A stretch of 64,000 bases of DNA from Ruoffia tabacinasalis (lineage in GTDB: Bacteria > Bacillota > Bacilli > Lactobacillales > Aerococcaceae), in contig NZ_VBSP01000004.1 in assembly GCF_005864045.1 (NCBI RefSeq), positions 1-64,000 of the forward strand, read 5' to 3'. Positions 29,531-38,302 of this stretch are shown one piece after another. The stretch's first letter is position 1, and the number at the start of each line of letters is the position of its first letter. A program made the translations under genes and the position numbers. The notes below the pieces were generated by a model. The model worked only from the letters and a program-made list of their open reading frames with translations. It made no database searches and was not told the origin of the DNA.

Positions 29531-29588
29531 CAAGCATTCATCTAATTTCGCGAAAAGATCGTTGGATTAGATGAATGCTTGTTTTTTT
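29531..29588 (+). terminator. rpmH terminator
   Basis: Stem CAAGCATTCATCTAAT / ATTAGATGAATGCTTG followed by seven T. Confidence 0.9.
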
Positions 29589-29692
29589 GTATTAATATAG
29601 ATGAAACGACAGAAACCGTTTTTCTTTTAGTAGAAAATTCGCTATAATGAAAGACAGTGAATGTCAAGAATTTAGATGAATGAGGGAAGTTT

Positions 29693-30058
29693 GTGAGAAA
29701 AGAATATCGTGTAAAAAAAGAATATGAGTTTCAACGGGCATTTCGTGAAGGGGAATCCGTAGCCAATCGGCAGTTAGTGCTTTATGTTTATCCGAAACCT
29801 GAACAAGCACATTTTCGTGTCGGATTATCGGTTGGTAAGAAGATTGGGAATGCGGTTGAAAGAAATCAAGTTAAGCGCTACATTCGACAAGCTTTGCAAG
29901 AATTAGAGCCTGCGATACAATCAGATATCGATTTTCTTTTGATCGCTCGAAAAGATATTCAAACAAAGACTTTCCACGAAGTAAAAAGCTCGATTATTCA
30001 CGTTATGAATATAGCGGGGATTCTTGATAAAAAGAATCCAATAATAAATAAAAAGTAG
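29693..30058 (+). CDS. rnpA: Ribonuclease P protein component
   Basis: 121 aa. It assists the catalytic RNA in 5' maturation of tRNAs. The core motif GLSVGKKIGNAVERNQVKRYIRQ (split here as GKKIGNAVERN and VKRYIRQ) is clear, plus FLLIARKDI. Start is GTG at 29693 after GAGGGAAG. It follows rpmH and precedes yidC by 9 bp. Confidence 0.97.
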   Translation: MRKEYRVKKEYEFQRAFREGESVANRQLVLYVYPKPEQAHFRVGLSVGKKIGNAVERNQVKRYIRQALQELEPAIQSDIDFLLIARKDIQTKTFHEVKSSIIHVMNIAGILDKKNPIINKK

Positions 30059-30067
30059 GAGGCGTCA

Positions 30068-30904
30068 ATGAAAAAATATAATAAATGGCTCAAAGTCTTA
30101 GTATTACTAGGTTTTGTAGTTTTTCTGACAGCATGTGGTTCCACACAAGAGGCAGTCAATGCTGAAAGTACTGGTTTATGGGATCGTTATATTATTTATA
30201 ATTTATCTCAACTGATTCTATGGTTATCTAATTTATTTGGTGGTAGCTATCCTTTAGGTATTGCAGTCTTTACGATAATTATTCGTGCATTATTACTACC
30301 ATTATTCCAAATGCAAATTAAAACACAGCGCAAAACACAAGAGCTGCAACCGGAATTAGATGCAATTAAAGCTAAATATCCTAACAAGGACCGTGCTTCA
30401 ATGGAAGCAATGCAAGAAGAGCAACAAGCTTTAATGCAAGACCGCGGTGTAAATCAATTTGCTGGATGTTTACCAATGTTAATTCAACTACCAGTAATGA
30501 TGGCACTTTATCAAGCAATCTTAAGAACAGAAGAATTACGTCAAGGTAACTTCTTATGGATGAACTTAGGTCAACCTGACCCATACTTCGTCTTACCTGT
30601 CATTGCTGCTCTATTAACATTTGCAACAACATACTTCTCAATGAAGAGTAATCCTGTGCAAAATACTATGACGAAAAGTATGACATTTGTTTCACCATTA
30701 ATGATCTTATTAATTGGTTTCACACTACCAAGTGCGATTGCTTTATACTGGGTAATTTCAAATGCCTTTACACTAGCTCAAACATTTATCTTTAATAATC
30801 CATACAAGATTATTGCTGAGCGTGAAGCAAAAGCAGAAGCTGAAAAAGAAAAACAACGAGAATTAAAACGTCAATTAAGACGTGCCACTAGTAAAAAGAA
30901 ATAG
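30068..30904 (+). CDS. yidC: Membrane protein insertase YidC/OxaA
   Basis: 278 aa with a lipoprotein signal peptide (VVFLTACGS, Cys23) and five predicted membrane segments. The first conserved segment is followed by IRALLLPLFQMQIKTQ, whose Arg is the hydrophilic-groove residue of the YidC1 family. A basic C-terminal tail (KRQLRRATSKKK) may contact ribosomes. It inserts membrane proteins with or without SecYEG. Adjacent to rnpA and jag as usual. Confidence 0.96.
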   Translation: MKKYNKWLKVLVLLGFVVFLTACGSTQEAVNAESTGLWDRYIIYNLSQLILWLSNLFGGSYPLGIAVFTIIIRALLLPLFQMQIKTQRKTQELQPELDAIKAKYPNKDRASMEAMQEEQQALMQDRGVNQFAGCLPMLIQLPVMMALYQAILRTEELRQGNFLWMNLGQPDPYFVLPVIAALLTFATTYFSMKSNPVQNTMTKSMTFVSPLMILLIGFTLPSAIALYWVISNAFTLAQTFIFNNPYKIIAEREAKAEAEKEKQRELKRQLRRATSKKK

Positions 30905-30925
30905 AAGTCTCGAAAGGAAGATACG

Positions 30926-31888
30926 ATGTTAGAACACAGTACAACTGTTAGAGCTGAGACGGTTGATAAAGCAATCGAAAAAGGATTAGCCGAACTGAAC
31001 ATCTCACGTTCTGAAGCAGAAATTCATGTTATTAGTGAAGGTAAAAAAGGATTATTTGGTTTTGGTAAGCAAGATGCCATTGTTGAAGTAACAGCGAAAA
31101 ATGAGTTATCATTATCAGAAATTACTGAACAATTGGAAGAAGAGCAAAAAGTAAAATCAGATACAACAGAGACTCCCATTGAAGCCGAACCGATGGTTGT
31201 TGAAGTTGACGAAGAAATTAAAATCACTGAAGTGAAAGAACAACCTAAAGAAAAAGTTGCTCCAAAATCAGAAGTGGTTGAAGCAAAAGCGGTTGAAGAA
31301 ACTGTGACTGAAGAACCAGTTAAAAAAGAAGTGAAAAAACCTCAACCAAAACCTTCTGTAGAAGCTGAAAAAGAAGTAAAAGCTGAAGCAATAACTGAAT
31401 CAAAATCAGATGAAGACGACCAACAAGAGACATTTACAATTGAAGAAGCAAGTCAGAAAGTGGCAGTCTACATTCAAGAAGTGATTCAATCCTACGGTGC
31501 GAAAGCTGATGTTGAGTTTGAAATATCACGTTCACAAGTGATGTTTAATATTGAAACGGATAAATCAGGCTTAGTTATTGGTAAGCATGGTAAAATCATT
31601 AATTCCCTTCAGATTTTATCGCAAACTTACTTCCAAAGCTTATACCGTCGTCGCACATCTATTCTATTGAATGTGGGTGATTACCGTGATCGTCGCGCAA
31701 ATGTCCTGAGACAAATTGCTCAACGAACGGCCGATGAAGTATTAGAGACGAAACAAACCGTAATCTTAGATCCTTTACCAGCATATGAACGTAAGCAAAT
31801 TCACGCACATTTAGCAAGAATTGATCGAATTAAAACACACTCAGAAGGTAAAGAACCAAATCGTTATTTAGTAGTAGAATATAAATAA
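30926..31888 (+). CDS. jag: RNA-binding protein Jag/KhpB
   Basis: 320 aa. N-terminal Jag_N domain (to about 55, with the GKKGLFGFGKQDA motif), a long Glu/Lys/Val-rich linker (about 75-170), a KH domain with VIGKHGKIINSLQIL and a C-terminal R3H domain ending EPNRYLVVEYK. KhpB with KhpA binds RNA and influences cell elongation and division in streptococci. Normally mnmE follows; here a terminator and an accessory region intervene. Confidence 0.95.
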   Translation: MLEHSTTVRAETVDKAIEKGLAELNISRSEAEIHVISEGKKGLFGFGKQDAIVEVTAKNELSLSEITEQLEEEQKVKSDTTETPIEAEPMVVEVDEEIKITEVKEQPKEKVAPKSEVVEAKAVEETVTEEPVKKEVKKPQPKPSVEAEKEVKAEAITESKSDEDDQQETFTIEEASQKVAVYIQEVIQSYGAKADVEFEISRSQVMFNIETDKSGLVIGKHGKIINSLQILSQTYFQSLYRRRTSILLNVGDYRDRRANVLRQIAQRTADEVLETKQTVILDPLPAYERKQIHAHLARIDRIKTHSEGKEPNRYLVVEYK

Positions 31889-31900
31889 GTGAATTCACAC

Positions 31901-31933
31901 AAAAAAGCTAGGACTTCGGTCCTAGCTTTTTTA
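31901..31933. terminator. Bidirectional terminator after jag
   Basis: AAAAAAGCTAGGAC-TTCG-GTCCTAGCTTTTTT, a compact tetraloop hairpin. It marks the end of the rnpA-yidC-jag unit and of the converging glycosyltransferase gene. Confidence 0.92.
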
Positions 31934-32761
31934 TTTGGAGGTGATTTTATTAGTTACACGCTTCATTTGAGAGTAGTAATGCTTGTAAAGTACAGAGAAT
32001 TTACTTCGTTCACTTTCATTCCAAGGTTTATTTTTACCACAAAAGTGTAAGATAACGGTATTATCCATAATCCAATCATAGGAAATCTCTTTTTGACTCA
32101 TTATTTCATAAAGAAAAGGTAATCTTGAATCAAAATTATATAATTCATCAGGTAGAGGTAAGATTTGGTTTCCATATAGACCATTTAGTACATCTTGATC
32201 GGGCATAAGCAAGAAGTCATGATTTTCCTTTATGAAATTATAGATGGTTTCACTTTTCACTTCTTGTCGAATCAAAGTTAAATTCATCAGTAGAACACCG
32301 GAATTAAAATAGCTTTTCAATTCACGATTACCTAAGCGTAGACGGTTTATAGTATCCGTTACTTCTAAACGAGTATGGCTAGACGCTGCATAGAGATAAT
32401 CATTAATATTTTTATTATATAAGAAGGATAAATCATTAATACACAAAACATCAGCATCTAAATATAGAATCTTATCAAGATCTGAAGGAAGAAATTCATG
32501 GGCTAGCAATCTATAATAGATTGATTCGGGCCATCTTTCACTAGCGGGAGCGTTTTGGAATATATTCTTTCCGATAATAATAGGCTTATATTCCATTTGG
32601 AGTTGCTGACAAAATTTATGAATTAACTTGTTATCTTTTAATTCTTCTTTTTGAAGTACATAGACAACATACGATTCTTCTTTTGTATTATTTCTAATGG
32701 ATAATAAGGTAGTAAGGAGTGGTTCCGTAAAATTATCAGAAATTGAAAATAATAGATTCAT
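31931..32761 (-). CDS. Glycosyltransferase family 8 protein
   Basis: 276 aa from ATG 32761 (GGAGG present; the frame is open upstream but without support). GT8 fold: N-terminal NLLFSISDNFTEPLLTTLLS and the metal-binding DxD in YLDADVLCIND (102-104). Later come SYFNSGVLLMNL and PDQDVLNGLY, the GT8 acceptor region, and HFCGKNKPW near the end. It should transfer a hexose to a wall glycan or lipid. It is divergent from the ugp operon and its promoter may share the Pho-box region. Confidence 0.85.
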   Translation of the reverse strand: MNLLFSISDNFTEPLLTTLLSIRNNTKEESYVVYVLQKEELKDNKLIHKFCQQLQMEYKPIIIGKNIFQNAPASERWPESIYYRLLAHEFLPSDLDKILYLDADVLCINDLSFLYNKNINDYLYAASSHTRLEVTDTINRLRLGNRELKSYFNSGVLLMNLTLIRQEVKSETIYNFIKENHDFLLMPDQDVLNGLYGNQILPLPDELYNFDSRLPFLYEIMSQKEISYDWIMDNTVILHFCGKNKPWNESERSKFSVLYKHYYSQMKRVTNKITSK

Positions 32762-32862
32762 CTTAAAAGCCTCCATTTTTACTGTTGAATCGATTATACC
32801 AAAATTAGAGCTAGTTGAATATGAAGGAATAGTTATTATAAAGTTCGATACAATAAGATGCC

Positions 32863-32921
32863 TTAACATTAAATTTACATAAACTTTACATAGAAAGACC
32901 AATCTTTACATAATATTTACG
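32863..32921 (+). promoter_or_regulatory. Pho-box array (PhoP binding sites) upstream of ugpB
   Basis: Hexamers TTAACA (32863), TTTACA (32874), TTTACA (32885), TTTACA (32905) and TTTACG (32916). The first three are exactly 11 bp apart, as are the last two, with a 20-bp step between the sets. Direct repeats of TT(A/T/C)ACA every 11 bp are the PhoP box of Bacillota. Their position just before a glycerophosphodiester operon supports phosphate-starvation control. Confidence 0.75.
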
Positions 32922-32933
32922 TTAAATTAATAT
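32905..32933 (+). promoter_or_regulatory. ugpB promoter
   Basis: TTTACA (32905-32910), 17-bp spacer, TAATAT (32928-32933). The weak -35 coincides with a Pho-box hexamer, as in activated Pho promoters. Confidence 0.65.
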
Positions 32934-33011
32934 CCACTTTATATGATAAAAGTCGGAAATGAATGCAGGGTTGTTGCGTTTCTAAAATTAATTATAAGGA
33001 GGAATTGTATC

Positions 33012-34328
33012 TTGAATACAATTAAAAAAGTTTTTACATTTATTATTTTAGCCATATTATTTGTGGGTAACTTAGGATTAACTGCAACAGGTGTTTATGC
33101 TCAGGAGCCTGTTGAATTAGTTTTCTGGCATGGAATGGGTGGTAATGCTGGTGAAGCATTACAAAGATTAGTTGATGAATTCAATGAATCTCAAGATGGT
33201 ATTATTGTTAATGCACAATATCAAGGAACTTATGATGAGACGTTAACAAAATTACGCTCATCTGCTTCAGGATCTCAAGTTGGAGCTGACATTGTTCAAG
33301 TATTCGAATTAGGAACTACTTTTATGATTGATTCGGGATTAACTGTACCGGTTCAAAATTATATAGATTCAAGTGGTTACGACATCTCTCAAATCGAACC
33401 AAACTTAGCTGCATACTATACAATTGATGGTCAATTAAACTCTATGCCATTCAACTCTTCAACTCCAATAATGTATTATAACGCTGACATTTTTGAAGCA
33501 GCAGGTATTGAAGAAGCACCTAGTTCTTTAGCAGAAATCCTTGAAATTTCACCACAATTACAAGAAGCTGGAGCAGCAATGCCAATCTCTCTACAAATCT
33601 ACGGTTGGTATTTAGAACAATGGTTCTCTAAACAAGAAGAAGATATCTATGACAACGGTAATGGACGTGAAGGCGCGCCAACTGAAACTGTATTCGTTGA
33701 AAACGGAGCAATGGAAAAAACTATCTCTAAATGGTTAGAAGGTATGGAAGCCGGAGCAATCCCTAACGTAGGACGTACAGGTGGACAACCTGAATTCGTA
33801 GCTGGACAATCGGCAATTACAATTGGTTCTACTGCAAGTTTACGTCAAATCTTAACAGAAGTTGACGGACGTTTTGAAGTAGGTACTGCCTACTTCCCAG
33901 GTGTTGACGAAGAAGACCAAGGTGGCGTTTCAATCGGTGGAGCTTCATTATGGATGATCGAATCTGGTGACGACGCTAAGAAACAAGCAACTTGGGAATT
34001 CATTGAGTTCTTAATTTCACCAGAATCACAAGCGAAATGGAATCGTGATACAGGATACTTCCCAATCACAACAGCAACTCACGAAGAGCAAGTATTCTTA
34101 GATAACTTAGCTGAGTTCCCGCAATTCCAAACAGCGATTGACCAATTACATGAGTCAACTCCTGAATCACAAGGAGCATTATCTGGTGTGAACCAAGAAG
34201 CACGTCAAATTTATGAGAATGAATTAGAAAACTTATTAAATGGTTCAACAGACGCAGCTGGAGCAACTCAATCGATGGCTGATCAAGTAAACGCAGCAAT
34301 TGAAAACTACAACGCAGCAAACCAATAA
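33012..34328 (+). CDS. ugpB: ABC substrate-binding protein, glycerol-3-phosphate type (UgpB-like)
   Basis: 438 aa from TTG 33012, which AAGGAGG precedes by 9 nt; the in-frame ATG at 32943 has no site and lies near the transcription start. Signal peptide ends VYAQ with no lipobox Cys. The mature start VELVFWHGMGGNAGEALQRL resembles UgpB, which binds sn-glycerol-3-phosphate or glycerophosphocholine. It heads ugpBAEC-glpQ. An alternative is a sugar-binding protein of the MalE class, but glpQ and the Pho boxes argue for phosphodiesters. Confidence 0.88.
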   Translation: MNTIKKVFTFIILAILFVGNLGLTATGVYAQEPVELVFWHGMGGNAGEALQRLVDEFNESQDGIIVNAQYQGTYDETLTKLRSSASGSQVGADIVQVFELGTTFMIDSGLTVPVQNYIDSSGYDISQIEPNLAAYYTIDGQLNSMPFNSSTPIMYYNADIFEAAGIEEAPSSLAEILEISPQLQEAGAAMPISLQIYGWYLEQWFSKQEEDIYDNGNGREGAPTETVFVENGAMEKTISKWLEGMEAGAIPNVGRTGGQPEFVAGQSAITIGSTASLRQILTEVDGRFEVGTAYFPGVDEEDQGGVSIGGASLWMIESGDDAKKQATWEFIEFLISPESQAKWNRDTGYFPITTATHEEQVFLDNLAEFPQFQTAIDQLHESTPESQGALSGVNQEARQIYENELENLLNGSTDAAGATQSMADQVNAAIENYNAANQ

Positions 34329-34351
34329 TATTCTTTAATATAAGAACAATT

Positions 34352-34410
34352 CAATAGGAGACAATTACTTAATCTTAGTTTAAAAACTAAGAAGTGGTTG
34401 TATCCTATTG
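34352..34410 (+). other. Stem-loop downstream of ugpB
   Basis: CAATAGGA...TCCTATTG with an inner TTAGTTT / AAACTAA pairing and no T-run. Probably protects the 3' end of the abundant binding-protein mRNA after processing. Confidence 0.5.
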
Positions 34411-34450
34411 TAATTTTATAGAAGTACATTTAATCATTAACATAAATTTA

Positions 34451-34498
34451 AAGGTTGGGAATATACTGTTGACGTCGTATACCCAACTTTTATTTTTT
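34451..34498 (+). terminator. Partial terminator between ugpB and ugpA
   Basis: AAGGTTGGGAATATAC / GTATACCCAACTTTT stem with tail TTTTATTTTTT. With no clear promoter after it, read-through probably sets a lower level for the permease genes than for ugpB. Confidence 0.7.
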
Positions 34499-34523
34499 AG
34501 AAAAGAAAGACAAGGAGACAAAT

Positions 34524-35408
34524 ATGGAACAAGCAAAAATCATTAAAGAAGAGCGCTCTTTATTTGATCGAATAAAAGGTTATGGCTATTTATTACCTGC
34601 TATCATAGTTTTAGGTGTGTTCATGTTTTGGCCATTCATTCAGACGCTTTATAGAAGTTTATTCCTAACGAATAATTTAGGGGAGAATGCAAAGTTTCTT
34701 GGTTTAGGTAACTATCAAGAGTTATTAACTAGTAGTAGTTTCTGGAATAGTGTGCTGGTAACGTTAAACTTTGTATTAATTGTTGTAGGTGTTGGAGTAG
34801 TTATTGGGTTCTTAACTGCTCTATTGTGTCAGAAAACATTCCCAGGTATTAAATTTTTCAGTGCAAGTTATGCAATGCCTATGGCAATAGCATCTGCAGG
34901 AATGGCGATGATTTTTCAAGTGATGCTAAATCCAACCGTAGGTATTGTTAACCGTTTATTTGGTACATTTACTAACTATTTAGCGAATCCAGACTATGCT
35001 CTTCTCGCAGTAGGTATTCTAACTGGTTGGTTAAACAGTGGAATGAATTTTCTTTATTTCAGTTCAGGTTTAGCAAGTATTGATGAATCATTATATGAAA
35101 GTGGGTCAATTGATGGAGCGAATGGTTTTCAGAAATTTATATTCATCACACTCCCTTCTTTAAAGCCAACGTTATTCTTCGTTATTGTGACGAATGTCAT
35201 TAATGCTTTCCAAGGTTTCGGGCAGATTAATATCTTAACAAAAGGTGGTCCAGGACAATCTACGAACGTAATTGTTTACGATATCTACCGAAATGCTTTT
35301 ATGAATTACCGTTATGGATTTGCTTCAGCGGAGTCTGTTGTATTATTCATTATTGTAATGATACTCACAGTGATTATGTTTAAATTTAGAAAGGGGGCAA
35401 ATAGCTAA
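34524..35408 (+). CDS. ugpA: ABC transporter permease UgpA-like
   Basis: 294 aa with six membrane segments and the EAA loop YESGSIDGANGFQKFIFITLPSLKP. It belongs to the MalF/UgpA group of permeases. It overlaps ugpE by 1 bp. Together with UgpE it forms the membrane channel for substrate delivered by UgpB. AAGGAG precedes the ATG. Confidence 0.9.
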   Translation: MEQAKIIKEERSLFDRIKGYGYLLPAIIVLGVFMFWPFIQTLYRSLFLTNNLGENAKFLGLGNYQELLTSSSFWNSVLVTLNFVLIVVGVGVVIGFLTALLCQKTFPGIKFFSASYAMPMAIASAGMAMIFQVMLNPTVGIVNRLFGTFTNYLANPDYALLAVGILTGWLNSGMNFLYFSSGLASIDESLYESGSIDGANGFQKFIFITLPSLKPTLFFVIVTNVINAFQGFGQINILTKGGPGQSTNVIVYDIYRNAFMNYRYGFASAESVVLFIIVMILTVIMFKFRKGANS

Positions 35409-36268
35409 TGCAAGCACCAATAAATGCTACTGATAAAAGATATATTCGACGCCGAAAATTAGGGAGATTTGCCCTAGTCGTATTAAATGTTATTGCCTGG
35501 TTAATTATTATGTTCCCATTAATTTATGCATTTTTGATGGCGATAAAACCATCAGGTGAATTATATGATCCGAATAGTGTGTTATTCCCTCAAAACCCAA
35601 CATTAACAAACTTTGTTGATGTATTTGATATTGCACCCATCGGTCGCTATATTATGAACTCGCTAATTGTAGCTGTTTCAATTACTTTATTGCAGATAAC
35701 AACTTCAATCTTAGCAGCCTTTGCTTTTAGATTTTTGAATTTTAAGGGGAAAGGCATTATCTATGGCCTCATCTTATCGACAATGATGATTCCTGGAGAA
35801 GCCGTTATTATTTCACAATTCTTAATGGTTTCAGGCTGGGGATTAACTGATTCAATCACTGTATTGATAATTCCTTTTATTGTTTCAGCCTTCAATATAT
35901 TCTTATGTGTGCAAGCACTAGAAAACTTCCCATATGAGATTTATGAGTCAGCTAAAATAGATGGCTGTAGTGACTTCCGATTTGCTTTTTCAATGGTCTT
36001 ACCATTAATTAAACCTACAATTGGTGCTATGGCAGTTCAATCATTCCTAGCGGGATGGAACATGTATATGTGGCCGTTATTAGTGACGAATGATGATTCG
36101 AACCGAACAGTTCAAATTGGTATTAGTATGCTAAATAGTGTGGATTCACAATCATTAGTTCTAATGGTTGCAGGTGTTGTGATCTGTATGATTCCAAGTT
36201 TAGTGATATTCATTGTAGGTCAACGTAATATGGTTAAAGGCTTGACTTCAGGGGCAGTTAAAGGTTAA
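35408..36268 (+). CDS. ugpE: ABC transporter permease UgpE-like
   Basis: 286 aa, MalG/UgpE-type permease with six segments and EAA loop YESAKIDGCSDFRFAFSMVLPLIKP. The C-terminal region ends in GQRNMVKGLTSGAVKG, typical of UgpE/MalG. Second permease of the ugp operon. Confidence 0.9.
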   Translation: MQAPINATDKRYIRRRKLGRFALVVLNVIAWLIIMFPLIYAFLMAIKPSGELYDPNSVLFPQNPTLTNFVDVFDIAPIGRYIMNSLIVAVSITLLQITTSILAAFAFRFLNFKGKGIIYGLILSTMMIPGEAVIISQFLMVSGWGLTDSITVLIIPFIVSAFNIFLCVQALENFPYEIYESAKIDGCSDFRFAFSMVLPLIKPTIGAMAVQSFLAGWNMYMWPLLVTNDDSNRTVQIGISMLNSVDSQSLVLMVAGVVICMIPSLVIFIVGQRNMVKGLTSGAVKG

Positions 36269-36295
36269 TTCCAATGTTAAGGAGAAGGAAATAAT

Positions 36296-37426
36296 ATGGC
36301 AAAATTACAATTAAAAAAAGTAGCAAAAGTTTATGAGGATAGCTATAAAGCTGTTAAAAACATTGATTTAGATATTGAAGATAAAGAGTTTATTGTATTA
36401 GTAGGACCTTCAGGATGTGGAAAATCTACGACGTTACGTATGATTGCAGGACTTGAAGGAATATCAGAAGGTGAAATGTATATTGGTGATACATTAGTCA
36501 ATAATATTCCTCCTAAAGAGCGCGATATCGCGATGGTATTCCAATCCTATGCTTTATATCCCCATATGACCGTACGTGATAACATTGCCTTTGCCATGCG
36601 TATGGCGGGTGTGAATAAGCAAGAACGATATAAGCGTGTTGATGAAGTCGCAAGAATCTTACAATTATCTGAATTATTGCATAAGAAGCCAGGAGCTTTA
36701 TCAGGGGGTCAACGTCAACGTGTGGCGCTAGGTCGTGCCATGGTTCGTAATCCTAAAGTATTCTTATTAGATGAGCCTTTATCTAACTTAGATGCAAAAT
36801 TACGTGTCACCATGCGTTCTGAGATTGTCAGCTTACACCGTAAGCTACAAACGACTTTTGTCTATGTAACCCATGACCAGACTGAAGCAATGACAATGGG
36901 AACGCGTATTGCGGTGATTAGTGTTGGGAACGTTGGACAATTCGATACACCTGCTAACCTTTACTATAACCCTGACAATGTCTTTGTGGCAGAATTCATC
37001 GGAAGCCCACAGATGAATATGTTAGAAGGTAGATTAGTCAAAGAAGCTGGTGATGTCTTCTTCACAGCCACAGATAAAAAAATCTACCTACCTCAAGAAT
37101 TGGTTGACCGTATTCATGTTGATATTCAAGGTCAAGAAGTCTTACTAGGTATTCGTCCAGAGAATATTCACTATCAAGCTACTGCAGAAGACGAGAATAC
37201 CGTGACTGTCCTTGCTAAGAATGTAGAACAAATCGGTTCAGATACCTTTGTTTATTTCGACCTAGAATCTGCCAAACGTGAATGTGCAGCCAGATTCAAC
37301 CCACCACGTATGGTTCCAATTGAGACTGAAGTACACATTTCACTTGATTTAACGAGAGCTTTATTGTTTGATAAAGAGAGCCAACAAACAATTCTTACTG
37401 CACGTTCAGTAGAAGGAGTCCTATAA
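36296..37426 (+). CDS. ugpC: ABC transporter ATPase UgpC/MsmK-type
   Basis: 376 aa. Walker A GPSGCGKSTT near residue 39, signature LSGGQRQRVALGRAM near 135, Walker B VFLLDEPLSNLD, and a C-terminal TOBE/OB regulatory region (LLGIRPENI onward). This class energises MalFGK- and Ugp-type importers, and MsmK-like members can serve several transporters. Its place in the operon suggests the Ugp system, although the window has no other importer of this class. Confidence 0.92.
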   Translation: MAKLQLKKVAKVYEDSYKAVKNIDLDIEDKEFIVLVGPSGCGKSTTLRMIAGLEGISEGEMYIGDTLVNNIPPKERDIAMVFQSYALYPHMTVRDNIAFAMRMAGVNKQERYKRVDEVARILQLSELLHKKPGALSGGQRQRVALGRAMVRNPKVFLLDEPLSNLDAKLRVTMRSEIVSLHRKLQTTFVYVTHDQTEAMTMGTRIAVISVGNVGQFDTPANLYYNPDNVFVAEFIGSPQMNMLEGRLVKEAGDVFFTATDKKIYLPQELVDRIHVDIQGQEVLLGIRPENIHYQATAEDENTVTVLAKNVEQIGSDTFVYFDLESAKRECAARFNPPRMVPIETEVHISLDLTRALLFDKESQQTILTARSVEGVL

Positions 37427-37429
37427 GAT

Positions 37430-38164
37430 ATGAGTAAAATAATTGCACACCGTGGTTATAGCGGAAGATTCCCTGAGAACACTTTGCTCGCATTTACTAA
37501 AGCTGTAGAATACGGTGCTCAAGGGATTGAATTAGATATTCAATTAACTAAAGATAAAGAAATTGTAATCTGTCATGATGAAAAAATTGATCGTACATCG
37601 AATGGCCAAGGCTTCATCGCGAATCTGACTTTAGAAGAATTAAAAACGTATGAATTCCGTAATGGGATGGAAGACTTAGAAGATGAGAGTACGGATAATA
37701 TTAAGATACCCACTTTAGTTGAGTTTTTAGACTGGTTCCAGACAACCGATATTATGGTTAATATTGAACTGAAGACATCTTACTTTGCTTATGATGAGAT
37801 GGCAGGCATTACCGTAGACTTAGTGAAAGAACGTGGCTTAGAAGACCGTGTTATCTTCTCTTCTTTCAATCATTTTTCAATTCAAGCGATTAAAGAAATC
37901 GATTCGAACATAGCATGTGGTTTCTTAACAGTAGCTAACATATTGAATCCAGGACAATACTGCAAAAAATATGGGGTGGAACATTATCATCCTATGTTCG
38001 TCTCAGCTCTTTTGAACCCTGAGATAGTGAAGGAATGTAAAGACCTTAATGTAGGCATTAATGCCTACACAGCCAATGAAAGAGAACATATTCAAGCCTT
38101 ATTAGACTTAGGCATTGAAGGAATTATTACCAATGAAGTCGAATTAGCCATGACGTTAGTTTAA
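37430..38164 (+). CDS. glpQ: Glycerophosphodiester phosphodiesterase
   Basis: 244 aa GDPD-family enzyme with AHRGYSGRFPENT (catalytic His-Arg and Glu), ELDIQLTKDKEIVICHD (metal Glu/Asp and catalytic His) and NIELKT. It lacks a signal peptide, so it acts in the cytoplasm like E. coli UgpQ and splits imported glycerophosphodiesters to glycerol-3-phosphate and an alcohol. It follows ugpC by 3 bp and closes the operon, which supports the substrate call. Confidence 0.93.
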   Translation: MSKIIAHRGYSGRFPENTLLAFTKAVEYGAQGIELDIQLTKDKEIVICHDEKIDRTSNGQGFIANLTLEELKTYEFRNGMEDLEDESTDNIKIPTLVEFLDWFQTTDIMVNIELKTSYFAYDEMAGITVDLVKERGLEDRVIFSSFNHFSIQAIKEIDSNIACGFLTVANILNPGQYCKKYGVEHYHPMFVSALLNPEIVKECKDLNVGINAYTANEREHIQALLDLGIEGIITNEVELAMTLV

Positions 38165-38180
38165 TAGAGTGACTTTCCAT

Positions 38181-38218
38181 ATCCTGATAAACTCCTCAAA
38201 GGTTTATCAGGATTTTTT
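38181..38218 (+). terminator. Terminator of the ugp operon
   Basis: ATCCTGATAAAC / GGTTTATCAGGAT stem and TTTTTTG tail. Confidence 0.9.
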
Positions 38219-38219
38219 G

Positions 38220-38283
38220 TTGACATCTAACTGTATTACTCATATAATACACTTGTGAATTGTATTAAGTGGATAATACACTT
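38220..38283 (+). promoter_or_regulatory. Promoter and putative operator of the GntR-ABC operon
   Basis: TTGACA (38220-38225), 17-bp spacer, TATAAT (38243-38248): a near-ideal promoter. The 11-mer ATAATACACTT is repeated at 38244-38254 and 38273-38283, overlapping the -10 and the early transcript, plausible sites for the first gene product. Confidence 0.75.
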
Positions 38284-38302
38284 TTAGGGAGGAGGCTAGA
38301 CC

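Noticed and set aside
33012-36268. Sugar (maltose-type) importer instead of Ugp
   Set aside because: The family is close, but glpQ in the operon and Pho boxes in front favour glycerophosphodiesters.
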